NCBI RefSeq assembly: GCF_036336025.1
Contig: NZ_JAYKKE010000002.1
Span: forward strand, 489,364-553,363
Length of the DNA stretch: 64,000 bases
Direction of reading: 5' to 3'
Origin: Stomatohabitans albus
GTDB lineage: Bacteria; Actinomycetota; Nitriliruptoria; Euzebyales; Euzebyaceae
The notes under the pieces were generated by a model that ran no database searches, was not told the origin of the DNA, and saw nothing but the letters and a program-made list of their open reading frames with translations. Below are positions 45,906 through 54,505 of the stretch, in pieces (within the stretch, counting starts at the first letter, position 1; every line of letters starts with the position of its first letter). A program made the position numbers and the translations under genes.

Positions 45906-45938
45906 TCCCCAGATCCTAAATTATTTAAAGGCTCCTCG

Positions 45939-48350
45939 ATGTCTTTTCTCGCACTTGTAACCCTCTTATCCGCAACATCCGTAGAAAACGCGATTATCAA
46001 TCAAGCGAACGCCCTTGACGATTGGCGTTCCGGACTCGGTTTTATTCCGGCACATCAAATCGCGGACCAAACACCCAAGCGGGTTCCGGCACAACACGAA
46101 TATGTGCTAACTGCGGTGAGCAAAGAAGCCCTTGATGACCTCGCATTAACCCACGACCTCAAACGTATTACTGATGTTGATGCGCTTATTACTGATCCAA
46201 CTCGTTTTGACCGAGACGATGACCGCATCGCCGATATCACCAGCAACGAGGTAGCCACATTCTCACAGCTTCCCCAAGACAATCTTCGTGAAGGGGCGCT
46301 CAATATTGTGAGCCCCGGTGATCCACTCCGGGTTCATCAGTGGGCCCTCGACCAGATTGGTATAAATGACGGCACTCCCAGAGGAAGTAGCCAACAAAAA
46401 ATCGCCATCATTGATTCAGGCATTTGGGATGGCCATCCAGACTTAGCTGGTCGAGTGACCCAACATTTTTATACCGGTGAAGGGAAAGTTGAATCGGTTG
46501 TCCCCAAAAATGATCAGTGCCATGTCGGCCATGGGACCTATGTCGCAGGGGTGACATCTGCCACCGCATTTAACGGATTAGGTGGGCGTGGTATCGCTCC
46601 AGAAGCTCAGCTTATTGACATTAATGCGCTAGACATCTCGGCTTGTAAAGAAGGCCCTACCCTCGCATCAACCGTGGCAGCCATTGATTTGGCCACCGAG
46701 TTAAAAGTCGATGTGATGGTGATGAGTTTTGGTTTCCGGTGGGGCCACTGCACCTACACCTTGCAACATGCATTAGACCGCGCCCGAGCAGCCGGAATCA
46801 CAGTTGTTGCGGCGGCTGGCAACTCGTACCAGAGCCGATTGAAACACCAGCCAGAAGTACCAGCATCCTGTGATGGTGTACTCAGTGTTGCGGCCACTCA
46901 TCGGGGTGGAGAAGTGGCCGCCTATTCAACTCGTAATGCGTGGATCGATTTGGCCGCCCCGGGAGGTCAAGCTGCTCCACCAATGGGTTTCGGGGGTTTC
47001 GATAAACAGATTTTGACCACAAATGTGCCCCGTATGGCCACACCGACGTCACCGCAGCTCTACACCGGCGTTGCTGGTACCAGTTTTGCCGCCCCGCAAG
47101 TTGCGGCCTTAGCGGCGTTGATTCGACAAGCGCGACCTCAGTCAACACCAGACGACATCGAATCAATCCTTGAACATACCGCGAGTTTAAACACTGAGTC
47201 CAAGCCCAATAAAACGCTGGGGTGGGGAGAAATCAATGTTCCAAGAGCACTTGAGCTAGCCCAGTCAACAACACCCCTGCCACCTCGTGCCTATGAGCTT
47301 CCCTACCCGGTTGGACCACAGTCGGTGCGTATGTCTACTGGGACAAGTCACCCCATTACTCGGATAGGGTCAACCCAAGATCCCATTTCGCAAGCTGTTG
47401 AGATCAGCCAGTACACCTTTGTTGATCGGGATAAAGACCCTCAAAAAGATCGTCGTGGAAAAGCACAATGGGGTGTACTTGCGCGTTCCGATGTGCATGC
47501 GGATGCATTGTCGGGTGCAAGTTTGACGTTGGGGGTAGGACCACTGCTCTATACAACACCGTCACTAAGTGAGCAAAGTGCCAATGAACTTACGCGAACG
47601 CTCACACCTGGGTCACGTGTGTACTTATTAGGTGGACCTGATGCCCTGCCTACCACGATGGACGATCAGGTACGCAAGTTAGGATTCGAACCTATTCGCC
47701 TCGCAGGTGACACTCGTATCGAAACGAGTATTGCCATTGCAAACGAAGTCCGTAATCTCGTGAAAGCTCAGGGTATCGATATGGTGCCTGCAAGCTTAAT
47801 AACATCCCATGATGCCTGGTCTGACTCCGTTGGTGCAGGCTATTTAGGTGCTATTGCTGGCCTACCGGTGTTCTTGAATCCAAAGGACGAAATGCACCCT
47901 CTTGTCAGTGACGCGATAAAGGCAGATGAACTGATCTACGCTGTTGGCGGTGAAGCCCGGCTTAGCGATCATGTGCTTTGGACCCTTCGCCAACCACGCT
48001 CTCAGGGCAGCGTTATCCGGCTTGCAGGGCCAGACCGCTTTCACACAATGGTTGTCACTGCAGCCAGGATCGAGCGGGTACGAACCGCATCCATGTCGTC
48101 TCTTGGCGTCGTGAACTTTGAAGACGAACAGGGCTGGTCAACAGCATTAGCTGCGGCGGTACCGAGTGCGGCATTTTCCCAACTTCCTGTTGCCGTTTCC
48201 ACAACACGTGTGGACCCGGACGTGCTGACATATGTTGCCAGTATCGGACTTCCCGTCACCGTGTGGGGTCCTACCGGAACGATTAGTACTGACATTGCCA
48301 ACCAGGTTCGCGGATTTAGCACCTCAAATTACCTACTCAATAACCGCTAA
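45939..48350 (+). CDS. Subtilisin-like serine protease with CWB2 cell-wall-binding repeats
   Basis: An 803-residue protein from the ATG at 45939 (AAAGG site 7 bp upstream; the frame is open to 45717, but that part overlaps glnA2). The N-terminus has a short hydrophobic run (FLALVTLLSATSVENAII) that may act as a signal, though it lacks basic residues. A pro-region follows, then the S8 peptidase domain: Asp in IAIIDSGIWDGHPDL (about 157), His in CHVGHGTYVAGV (about 196) and Ser in GVAGTSFAAPQVAALAALIR (about 375). From about 500 there are three CWB2 repeats (VYLLGGPDALPTTM, LAGDTRIETSI, LAGPDRFHTMV). It is expected on the surface, like the trypsin-like protease at 14914-16986. Confidence 0.9.
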   Translation: MSFLALVTLLSATSVENAIINQANALDDWRSGLGFIPAHQIADQTPKRVPAQHEYVLTAVSKEALDDLALTHDLKRITDVDALITDPTRFDRDDDRIADITSNEVATFSQLPQDNLREGALNIVSPGDPLRVHQWALDQIGINDGTPRGSSQQKIAIIDSGIWDGHPDLAGRVTQHFYTGEGKVESVVPKNDQCHVGHGTYVAGVTSATAFNGLGGRGIAPEAQLIDINALDISACKEGPTLASTVAAIDLATELKVDVMVMSFGFRWGHCTYTLQHALDRARAAGITVVAAAGNSYQSRLKHQPEVPASCDGVLSVAATHRGGEVAAYSTRNAWIDLAAPGGQAAPPMGFGGFDKQILTTNVPRMATPTSPQLYTGVAGTSFAAPQVAALAALIRQARPQSTPDDIESILEHTASLNTESKPNKTLGWGEINVPRALELAQSTTPLPPRAYELPYPVGPQSVRMSTGTSHPITRIGSTQDPISQAVEISQYTFVDRDKDPQKDRRGKAQWGVLARSDVHADALSGASLTLGVGPLLYTTPSLSEQSANELTRTLTPGSRVYLLGGPDALPTTMDDQVRKLGFEPIRLAGDTRIETSIAIANEVRNLVKAQGIDMVPASLITSHDAWSDSVGAGYLGAIAGLPVFLNPKDEMHPLVSDAIKADELIYAVGGEARLSDHVLWTLRQPRSQGSVIRLAGPDRFHTMVVTAARIERVRTASMSSLGVVNFEDEQGWSTALAAAVPSAAFSQLPVAVSTTRVDPDVLTYVASIGLPVTVWGPTGTISTDIANQVRGFSTSNYLLNNR

Positions 48351-48359
48351 GGAGTATGC

Positions 48360-48397
48360 GTCTGGTATCGCCTCTACGGTGTTAAGCGATACCAGAC
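48360..48397. terminator. Hairpin between convergent subtilisin and BtuF-like genes
   Basis: GTCTGGTATCGC pairs with GCGATACCAGAC (12 bp, perfect) around a 14-base loop, ending 3 bases before the convergent gene's stop. No T-run; likely a two-way U-less terminator. Confidence 0.65.
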
Positions 48398-48399
48398 AT

Positions 48400-49131
48400 T
48401 CAATCGATACGCTGATGAATCATCCGAACGATCGGTGCAACCGCATCAACGGCGGTAAATACATTACGGCCCGTCGCCGTGATGGCCTGTGGTAGAGCAA
48501 TCAGCTCACCTAGATCCCCCATTTGGGCATACCCTTGATACGCCGCCCAATCATCGAAATAGGGCAGGGTCAATACAACATCCGCACCGAGGTACACGCC
48601 CTCTTCAAGTTCTGGCCATGGCTCGCTATAGCCAGATAACGCATTCGCAATACCAGCCGTCCACAGCACATCATGGACCAGTGATGCCGGCCCACATCCT
48701 GTAAGCGGGTCTGGCCAACTCAGGACAAGGGCTACAGGTCGCACGGCATACGCCAATCGGTCAAGCCGATCATTCAACATTCCTTCAAGGTCGTTGGCGA
48801 TGCGAGTGGCCACCGCCTTTTGCCCGGTGAAGGTACCGAGTTGGCGAATCATCCCAGCGGTACGTTTGATAGAAGAACTATCTACCGTTTCAACATCCAT
48901 CCCAGCATCACGCAACTGCTGCACGGTGGCCATGCTTACCACAGCCAAATCAGCAATCACCAGGGAAGGCTGCAAGGCCGATACCGTCTGGGCAGAGGGC
49001 GCATAATCAAGGGTGCCCGTTAACTCGGTTGCGTCCTGTGTTGCCCCAACCACGTTGGCATCAAGTCGAACGAGTTCATCTGCTACCGCACCCCCAAGGG
49101 CGACAACGGGTTGATCAGGTCGTCGATTCAC
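48400..49131 (-). CDS. BtuF-like cobalamin/hemin-binding-type protein without signal peptide
   Basis: A 243-residue protein with the fold of class III periplasmic binding proteins (BtuF/FhuD type). Its ordered segments are VVALGGAVADELVRLDANVV, LQPSLVIADLAVVSMATVQQ, then a long helix, ALVLSWPDPLTGCG, LGADVVLTLPYFDDW and a C-terminal helix. It starts at the GTG at 49131; the in-frame TGA of the upstream gene at 49147-49149 rules out any earlier start. It therefore has no signal peptide or lipobox and should be cytoplasmic. It follows the cobalamin adenosyltransferase gene by 15 bp with a GAGGG site. A cytosolic cobalamin chaperone or sensor role is inference from that neighbour. Confidence 0.75.
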   Translation of the reverse strand: MNRRPDQPVVALGGAVADELVRLDANVVGATQDATELTGTLDYAPSAQTVSALQPSLVIADLAVVSMATVQQLRDAGMDVETVDSSSIKRTAGMIRQLGTFTGQKAVATRIANDLEGMLNDRLDRLAYAVRPVALVLSWPDPLTGCGPASLVHDVLWTAGIANALSGYSEPWPELEEGVYLGADVVLTLPYFDDWAAYQGYAQMGDLGELIALPQAITATGRNVFTAVDAVAPIVRMIHQRID

Positions 49132-49146
49132 ACCAATACCCTCGTG

Positions 49147-49698
49147 TCAGTCGCGTAAACGGCTTGAATCATGGCCCGGCCCCTCAATGGCGCGAGCAAG
49201 GACAAAGAGCCAGTCACTCAAGCGGTTCAGGTAAGCCAGTACTTCCGGACGAACCGTATCGTCCACTCGGGTAAGTGCGACAACGTCTCGCTCGGCGCGA
49301 CGAACCACAGATCTTGCTAAATCCACGCCCGCAGCGGCGGGGTGACGGCCCGGCACGATGAATTCTTTTGGTAAAGGAAATTCCTCAACGACGGCATCAA
49401 TTCGGGCTTCAAGATCACTAATCATTTCGCTACTGACGCGACTCACACCATCAGATAATTTGTGGGCATTTTTGGGGTCTGTCGCTAACTCAGCACCAAC
49501 CACAAAGAGTTCTCGCTGAACATCTAAAACAGCGTCATGCCATCTACCTGCTTCCAATTGCGAGCGGGCAATAGCCAACGCACTAACCGCTTCATCAGTC
49601 GTGCCATAGGCTTGGGTGCGTAAATCATCTTTACCTACCCGACCCCCGTACAACAAGCCAGTCGTACCACTGTCACCACGTTTGGTATAAACCTTCAT
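49147..49698 (-). CDS. Cob(I)alamin adenosyltransferase, PduO type
   Basis: A 183-residue trimeric ATP:corrinoid adenosyltransferase that makes coenzyme B12. It has the N-terminal ATP site YTKRGDSGTTGLLYGGRVGK (4-23) and DDLRTQAYGTTDEAVSALAI (in two parts, about 24-45). Conserved Arg and Glu are seen in VDLARSVVRRAERDVV (about 126), and NRLSDWLFVLARAIE is near the C-terminus. The length is normal. It leads a two-gene unit with the BtuF-like protein. It is divergent from the sigma/anti-sigma-like gene, with about 90 bp between. Confidence 0.92.
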   Translation of the reverse strand: MKVYTKRGDSGTTGLLYGGRVGKDDLRTQAYGTTDEAVSALAIARSQLEAGRWHDAVLDVQRELFVVGAELATDPKNAHKLSDGVSRVSSEMISDLEARIDAVVEEFPLPKEFIVPGRHPAAAGVDLARSVVRRAERDVVALTRVDDTVRPEVLAYLNRLSDWLFVLARAIEGPGHDSSRLRD

Positions 49699-49790
49699 CT
49701 ACGTCTCCTTTTGATACGGTTACTCCCAACGTACGCATCCTTGGTTTACCTTGTTCGATAATTCCTCGTTAAAGGCTTAGAGTTGCAGTG

Positions 49791-51302
49791 ATGTCATCTT
49801 CTTCTACACCCCCGACCTACCCGAATCAGGCTATGGACCCTCGGTCATTAACTGATACTGAGCTTCTAGAGGCTGTGAGCAATCACCAGCCGCTTGCCCT
49901 CACGGAGGCCTACCACCGCACCGTCAGCGCCGCACATGCGGTTGTTCGGCGTTTACTAAACGACTCGGACAAAATCGAAGAAGTGCTTACCAGGGTTTAT
50001 TCCCGCTTATGGGCTGAGCGGCCCACCGGCGTACCGTTAGAGGGCTGGGCACGCGCAACTACATGGGACATTGGTACCGAGGTACTTCGCCGTGAACAAC
50101 TGGCACCGATCTCACCGAGCGTTGGTGATCAATTGCCCGATCTACCAGCACCTGACGCCCGGTTTGTTGATACCGCCGAACGGGCAATCAACGAATTAGA
50201 CGATGCCCAGCGTACGGCCCTCCTTCAGTCTCACGACCAAGGTATTGCAACGGTCGAACAAGAGGATGGGCGAGCAGGTGAACTGCTCGTCAATGCGCTC
50301 ATTACCCTCGCCGGCGGCGATCCGGGTGAGCAAGCTGATCCAGCACTCATTCGTAAGTATCCCGGCATTGCGGACTGGGCGATGGGAACCGCATCGCCAA
50401 CAACGATGCAGGTTATTGAAACTGCGCTTGAAGACGACGCCGATCTTGCAGAGTTAAGTCGAACCCTGCGCCGTGGTCGTCGCCGTATAGAGGGACTACC
50501 AGCGACACCCGATATGGGGGCACGTATCTTGGTCAGCATTTTGGCCGCCTCCAGCGATGCTGAAGCTACCTTGCGTCCCGAACCGCTTGTCCCTGGCACA
50601 GACGCGGTGGACCTCACTCCAGCAGAAGGTGATGCGGAACCAGAACACTCCCCAGATCTACACATGGTTGCTGATGACCTTGGCTACGATGAATCCGTGG
50701 TTGATGGCGAGGAAGAGGTTATGCCGACACTGACAGTCGTTCCTGCAACCGATAGTGAACCCCTGCTCGAAGATGTTTCACCTATTACAGAGGACGACAA
50801 TCTTGAGGGCGGGCTATTAACGGATGATCCCTATGGTGATGACCCTAGCGCTGTGGCCCAAGATTGGGTTCCACGCGCAGGTGATACGAGCGAAATGCGC
50901 TTGCGTGATGTCATTGAAGGCACCGTTGAAGATGATGAGGACCCCTTTGGTGACGATGATGTTGCCCCTTACGCGGATGAACGGATGCCGCGCACCGCAC
51001 AGAGCGGACGGATCAGTGCGGAGCCACTGGGCAGTGAATACGACGAACCATTCGTTCAACCTGATCAGGTAGCGATTGGATTTGATGATCCTAACGCCGC
51101 CACCACCCAATTCCAGGCTATAGGCCAAGGGAGTGAAGAAACCTTGTATGACGATGCGGATACCCCCTACGAAGAATCCACCAACCCAGTAGTGAAAGCC
51201 CTGGCACCGTTATTGGCCAATCAAGCTGTCCGTGAATGGGTATTACCACTTATCGGAGGTGCCATTATTGGTTGGCTCCTCGCCTTCATGATTATCGGGT
51301 AA
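49791..51302 (+). CDS. Tail-anchored protein with sigma-factor-like and anti-sigma-like segments
   Basis: A 503-residue protein I do not recognise as a named family. Residues about 25-105 resemble ECF sigma region 2: an acidic-to-helical run (ELLEAVSNHQPLALTEAYHR) followed by VVRRLLNDSDKIEEVLTRVY and an RLW motif. Residues about 128-175 look like a shortened, degenerate region 4 (INELDDAQRTALLQSHDQGI). Residues about 187-235 recall the helical start of anti-sigma factors (YPGIADWAMGTAS, then AELSRTLRRGRRR), without zinc ligands. A 220-residue, strongly acidic and probably disordered stretch follows, and one C-terminal membrane span (VLPLIGGAIIGWLLAFMIIG). The start may be GTG 49788 or ATG 49791. 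cobQ begins 5 bp after its stop. All similarity calls are by eye. Confidence 0.6.
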   Translation: MSSSSTPPTYPNQAMDPRSLTDTELLEAVSNHQPLALTEAYHRTVSAAHAVVRRLLNDSDKIEEVLTRVYSRLWAERPTGVPLEGWARATTWDIGTEVLRREQLAPISPSVGDQLPDLPAPDARFVDTAERAINELDDAQRTALLQSHDQGIATVEQEDGRAGELLVNALITLAGGDPGEQADPALIRKYPGIADWAMGTASPTTMQVIETALEDDADLAELSRTLRRGRRRIEGLPATPDMGARILVSILAASSDAEATLRPEPLVPGTDAVDLTPAEGDAEPEHSPDLHMVADDLGYDESVVDGEEEVMPTLTVVPATDSEPLLEDVSPITEDDNLEGGLLTDDPYGDDPSAVAQDWVPRAGDTSEMRLRDVIEGTVEDDEDPFGDDDVAPYADERMPRTAQSGRISAEPLGSEYDEPFVQPDQVAIGFDDPNAATTQFQAIGQGSEETLYDDADTPYEESTNPVVKALAPLLANQAVREWVLPLIGGAIIGWLLAFMIIG

Positions 51303-51307
51303 CGTGC

Positions 51308-52738
51308 GTGGGTGAGGCACTACTCATTACCGGCACGACCAGTGATGCTGGTAAGAGTCTTGTTGTAGCTGGCCTTTGTCGGCTGCTGGCGCGACGTGGG
51401 GTACGTGTCGCACCCTTTAAGGGCCAGAATATGGCCAATAACAGCGCCGTAACCGCCTCAGGCGCAGAGATTGGCCGAGCGCAAGCGATGCAGGCATTTG
51501 CGGCGAACCTTGCGCCTGAAGCAGTGATGAACCCCGTTCTCCTTAAACCCAATAGCGATACCACAAGCCAGGTCGTCGTCATGGGTGAGCCGCTTCAAGA
51601 CACGAATGCGCGCGACTACGGCGACCTCATTCCCCGTTTACGCCCCATTGTGCTTGATGCGTTAAATACGCTTCGTGCAGACTACGATGTCGTGATCTGT
51701 GAAGGTGCGGGGAGTCCAGCCGAAATCAACCTTCGAGAGCGAGATCTCGTCAATTTTGGTCTTGCAGAAATGGCTGACCTCCCCGTTTGGTGTGTAGGAG
51801 ATATTGAACGCGGTGGGGTATTTGCCTCCCTCTATGGCACCTGGGCGATTGTCAGTGAAGCTGACCGAGAACGGTTAACTGGCTTTATAATCAATAATTT
51901 TCGTGGCGATCCCACGCTGCTCGACCCCGGTATCCGCGCGCTAACTGCCCAAACACAGGTACCGGTATTCGGTGTTATTCCGCATCTCAATGGACTACTC
52001 ATTGATGCAGAAGATTCGCTTGGTATCACCAATAAAGATGGCGGCCCACCTATCAGCCAGGATGGTTTGGTCATCGCGGCTGTGCGATTCCCCCGCATAT
52101 CAAATTTCACTGACCTCGATGCAATTGCAGCCATGCCTGGGGTGAGTGTGGTCTTTACCACGAACCCAGCACTCATTCGCGCCGCTGATCTTGCGGTACT
52201 CCCCGGCACGAAAGCAACTCAGGCTGATTTAGCCTGGCTCCGAGCACAAGGGCTTGCCGATGCGCTCCTTGCTCGTGCCGAGTCTGGTGACCCGATTCTT
52301 GGGATTTGTGGTGGCCTTCAAATGCTTGGTCAATGGATTGAAGATCCAGACGCTATTGAGGGAGGTGGCACCAGTGAGGGATTACAGTTGTTACCTATTC
52401 ATACGACATTTGAGCCAACCAAACTTGTGCGACAGGTCGCGGGGTACAACGATGTATTCAACCTTCCTGGATCCGGATATGAAATCCGTCATGGCCGTAT
52501 ACATCCTGACAATGACCGACCGATGTGGCGTAATGACCACATTTTTGGAACGGGGTGGCACGGATTTTTAGATGATGACGCCACCCGTGCCGCGTTCTTA
52601 TCTGAAGTTGCAGCTATCCGCGGCCTTGACTTCACACCGGGTGCGTACAACCACGATACGGCTCGTCTTGCCAGCTTGGATCGCGTTGCTGACGCCTTCG
52701 AGGAGTACCTCGACTTGTCAGCACTCCCCTTCAGGTAA
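51308..52738 (+). CDS. cobQ: Cobyric acid synthase CobQ
   Basis: CobQ amidates four side chains of adenosyl-cobyrinic acid a,c-diamide using glutamine and ATP. The 476-residue protein starts at the GTG at 51308, just after the upstream stop, leading straight to the P-loop ITGTTSDAGKSLVVAGLCR (6-24), then FKGQNMANNSAVT (about 38). The glutaminase domain has its nucleophile in ILGICGGLQMLGQW (about 335) and the His in TGWHGFLDDDA (near 420). The longer frame from 51236 overlaps the previous gene and is not conserved. With PduO it supports cobalamin synthesis or salvage. Confidence 0.94.
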   Translation: MGEALLITGTTSDAGKSLVVAGLCRLLARRGVRVAPFKGQNMANNSAVTASGAEIGRAQAMQAFAANLAPEAVMNPVLLKPNSDTTSQVVVMGEPLQDTNARDYGDLIPRLRPIVLDALNTLRADYDVVICEGAGSPAEINLRERDLVNFGLAEMADLPVWCVGDIERGGVFASLYGTWAIVSEADRERLTGFIINNFRGDPTLLDPGIRALTAQTQVPVFGVIPHLNGLLIDAEDSLGITNKDGGPPISQDGLVIAAVRFPRISNFTDLDAIAAMPGVSVVFTTNPALIRAADLAVLPGTKATQADLAWLRAQGLADALLARAESGDPILGICGGLQMLGQWIEDPDAIEGGGTSEGLQLLPIHTTFEPTKLVRQVAGYNDVFNLPGSGYEIRHGRIHPDNDRPMWRNDHIFGTGWHGFLDDDATRAAFLSEVAAIRGLDFTPGAYNHDTARLASLDRVADAFEEYLDLSALPFR

Positions 52739-52743
52739 ACGAG

Positions 52744-52795
52744 ATTAAGGTGTTGGGGTAGGCGCGAAAAAATGCTTCTGACCCAACACCTTAAT
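52744..52795. terminator. Long hairpin between convergent cobQ and rluD
   Basis: ATTAAGGTGTTGGG pairs with CCCAACACCTTAAT (14 bp, perfect) around a 24-base loop that contains AAAAAA. The right arm covers the rluD stop codon (52791-52793). It probably terminates both convergent messages. Confidence 0.75.
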
Positions 52796-53714
52796 GAACT
52801 TCATGGATCACGGTGAGATCGTCTGGGATTGGACATTCAAAATCAAGTGTCTCCCCATCCATGCCCGTAAAGGTAAGACGGCGAGCATGCAGGGCCTGCC
52901 GTGTGATACCGAGCTTTTTCGCCAGGCGCATATCAGCTCCATAGGCCTCGTCTCCAATTAGTGGGAGATGAAGCGCCCGGAGATGTACGCGAACTTGATG
53001 GGTACGTCCGGTTTCGAGCGTCACAATAACTTCAGAAATATCGCGGTACTCAGCCCCGACCCGTACCTGGTGGGTTGCCAACGTACTCACATGGGTGACG
53101 CTTGGACGGCCACCTTCACCCGTTGTGTAGGTAGTGCGCTTTGATGGAGACCGCACAATTGGTGCGTCAATCGTCACTGAGGGTGGATCTAATACCCCCT
53201 GGCAAAGAGCCCAGTACTCACGATGGGTGGAATGGTGTTGAAACTGAGGCCGCAGACAGTCATACCCCGCTTGGGTCCGGGCTACGGCTAATAATCCGCT
53301 CGTGTCGCGGTCTATGCGATGCACAATGCCAGGCCGGTCTGGTTCGGGCCCACCTGAAGGTGGCATTCCCTGGGCAATGAGCGCATCAACCAAGGTAGCC
53401 ACTCGAACCCCTGCCCCATCGTGAACCGCTAAGCCGGGAGGCTTGTTGACCACCATGATGTCCTTGTCAGCATAGACAATGTCAACAACTGGTGGTTGTG
53501 GTTTCGTGGCTTCGGGCAAGGTTCCTGTTATAGAGACAACCTGACCGGTACGCACCCTCTCGCTCTTGGCGACAACCGCCCCATCTATCCCTACTAATTG
53601 AGCTTGGATGAGCTGTTGGACAAGCGCTCGGCTCGACCCTGTTGATGCTGCAAGAAACGCGTCAACCCGCTGTCCGTCGAAGTCTTCAGTGACAACCCAC
53701 TCCTGTTCATCCAT
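52791..53714 (-). CDS. rluD: Pseudouridine synthase, RluD/RluA family
   Basis: A 307-residue enzyme that isomerises uridines in 23S rRNA. It has an N-terminal S4 RNA-binding domain (GQRVDAFLAASTGSSRALVQ, about 13-32), the catalytic Asp in PGIVHRIDRDTSGLLAVART (about 128-147) and the family motif GRTHQVRVHLRALHLPLIGD (about 231). The lspA-rluD order matches other actinobacteria; the spacing is 2 bp, so the two are co-transcribed. The precise target sites are not readable from sequence. Confidence 0.93.
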   Translation of the reverse strand: MDEQEWVVTEDFDGQRVDAFLAASTGSSRALVQQLIQAQLVGIDGAVVAKSERVRTGQVVSITGTLPEATKPQPPVVDIVYADKDIMVVNKPPGLAVHDGAGVRVATLVDALIAQGMPPSGGPEPDRPGIVHRIDRDTSGLLAVARTQAGYDCLRPQFQHHSTHREYWALCQGVLDPPSVTIDAPIVRSPSKRTTYTTGEGGRPSVTHVSTLATHQVRVGAEYRDISEVIVTLETGRTHQVRVHLRALHLPLIGDEAYGADMRLAKKLGITRQALHARRLTFTGMDGETLDFECPIPDDLTVIHEVH

Positions 53715-53716
53715 CG

Positions 53717-54271
53717 CTATTCACCGATGCCTCGATCGGTCTCTTCACTAACAATTTCGCGGACTGGCTTGTCTTCAACACTTGGACGGTTCAAATAGTC
53801 ATGCAGCGCAACACCAATAATCACAATAAATGTGCCAACACTGATCCCAATATCAGCAACATTAAAGACAGGGAAGCTCTGGAGGGGCCAGAAGTTTAAA
53901 TCAATAAAATCAACGACCTTGCCGTCGTGAATAAACCGATCGATTAGATTCCCAAGCGCCCCACCCAGAATCGCCCCATAACAAACGGCCAAGATAACTG
54001 AGTTTGTTTTTGGAAGTGCCCTGGCAATAAGGAATGCAGCCAACAGCGCAACGGCCCCTTGTATGACTGGGGTAGGCATGGGCAAGTTAAACGCCGCACC
54101 GGGATTCCAAACAAGATGGACGATGACCCAGTCGAGATTCAACAGTCCCCCGTCTTCGTACGTGTCCAGTACCCAGAACTTACTGATCTGGTCTATGGCA
54201 ACCCACAGTACAAAAACGACCAGCGTGATAATGGTCATGAGGCGAGTGCGTTGGGCTTGAGCATCATTCAT
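53717..54271 (-). CDS. lspA: Lipoprotein signal peptidase
   Basis: LspA cleaves prolipoproteins after Lgt has lipidated them. I take the ATG at 54271 (184 residues); the frame extends upstream to 54364 without conserved sequence. Four membrane segments are seen, and the two catalytic aspartates are in GGALGNLIDRF (about 107) and PVFNVADIGISVGTF (about 135). The C-terminal tail is charged. It converges on nothing; rluD follows after 2 bp. Confidence 0.94.
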   Translation of the reverse strand: MNDAQAQRTRLMTIITLVVFVLWVAIDQISKFWVLDTYEDGGLLNLDWVIVHLVWNPGAAFNLPMPTPVIQGAVALLAAFLIARALPKTNSVILAVCYGAILGGALGNLIDRFIHDGKVVDFIDLNFWPLQSFPVFNVADIGISVGTFIVIIGVALHDYLNRPSVEDKPVREIVSEETDRGIGE

Positions 54272-54505
54272 AGGCACCAATTGTGCCCGAACTTGGGTAA
54301 CCCTTTGGTTAAGCTTTCCGCCAATCTGTGAATTCAGTAGCTTTGGGCACCCAACCGTGATCATGCTGTGGCTAATACATCAACGCTGCACTGACCTTGC
54401 TTACTACAGGACACGGTGCGGCCCGTTTCATAATTGGTGCAAGGAAACGGTAGACCCTGCCAAGTTCAGGTACGATGCCGGTCTCATTAATTCAAAGGAA
54501 TCCGC

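Noticed and set aside
48400-49131. Missed signal peptide on the BtuF-like protein
   Set aside because: The upstream in-frame TGA at 49147-49149 leaves no room for one.
54365-54505. Possible T-box leader before ileS
   Set aside because: No AGGGTGG-type antiterminator motif or competing terminator hairpin could be found.
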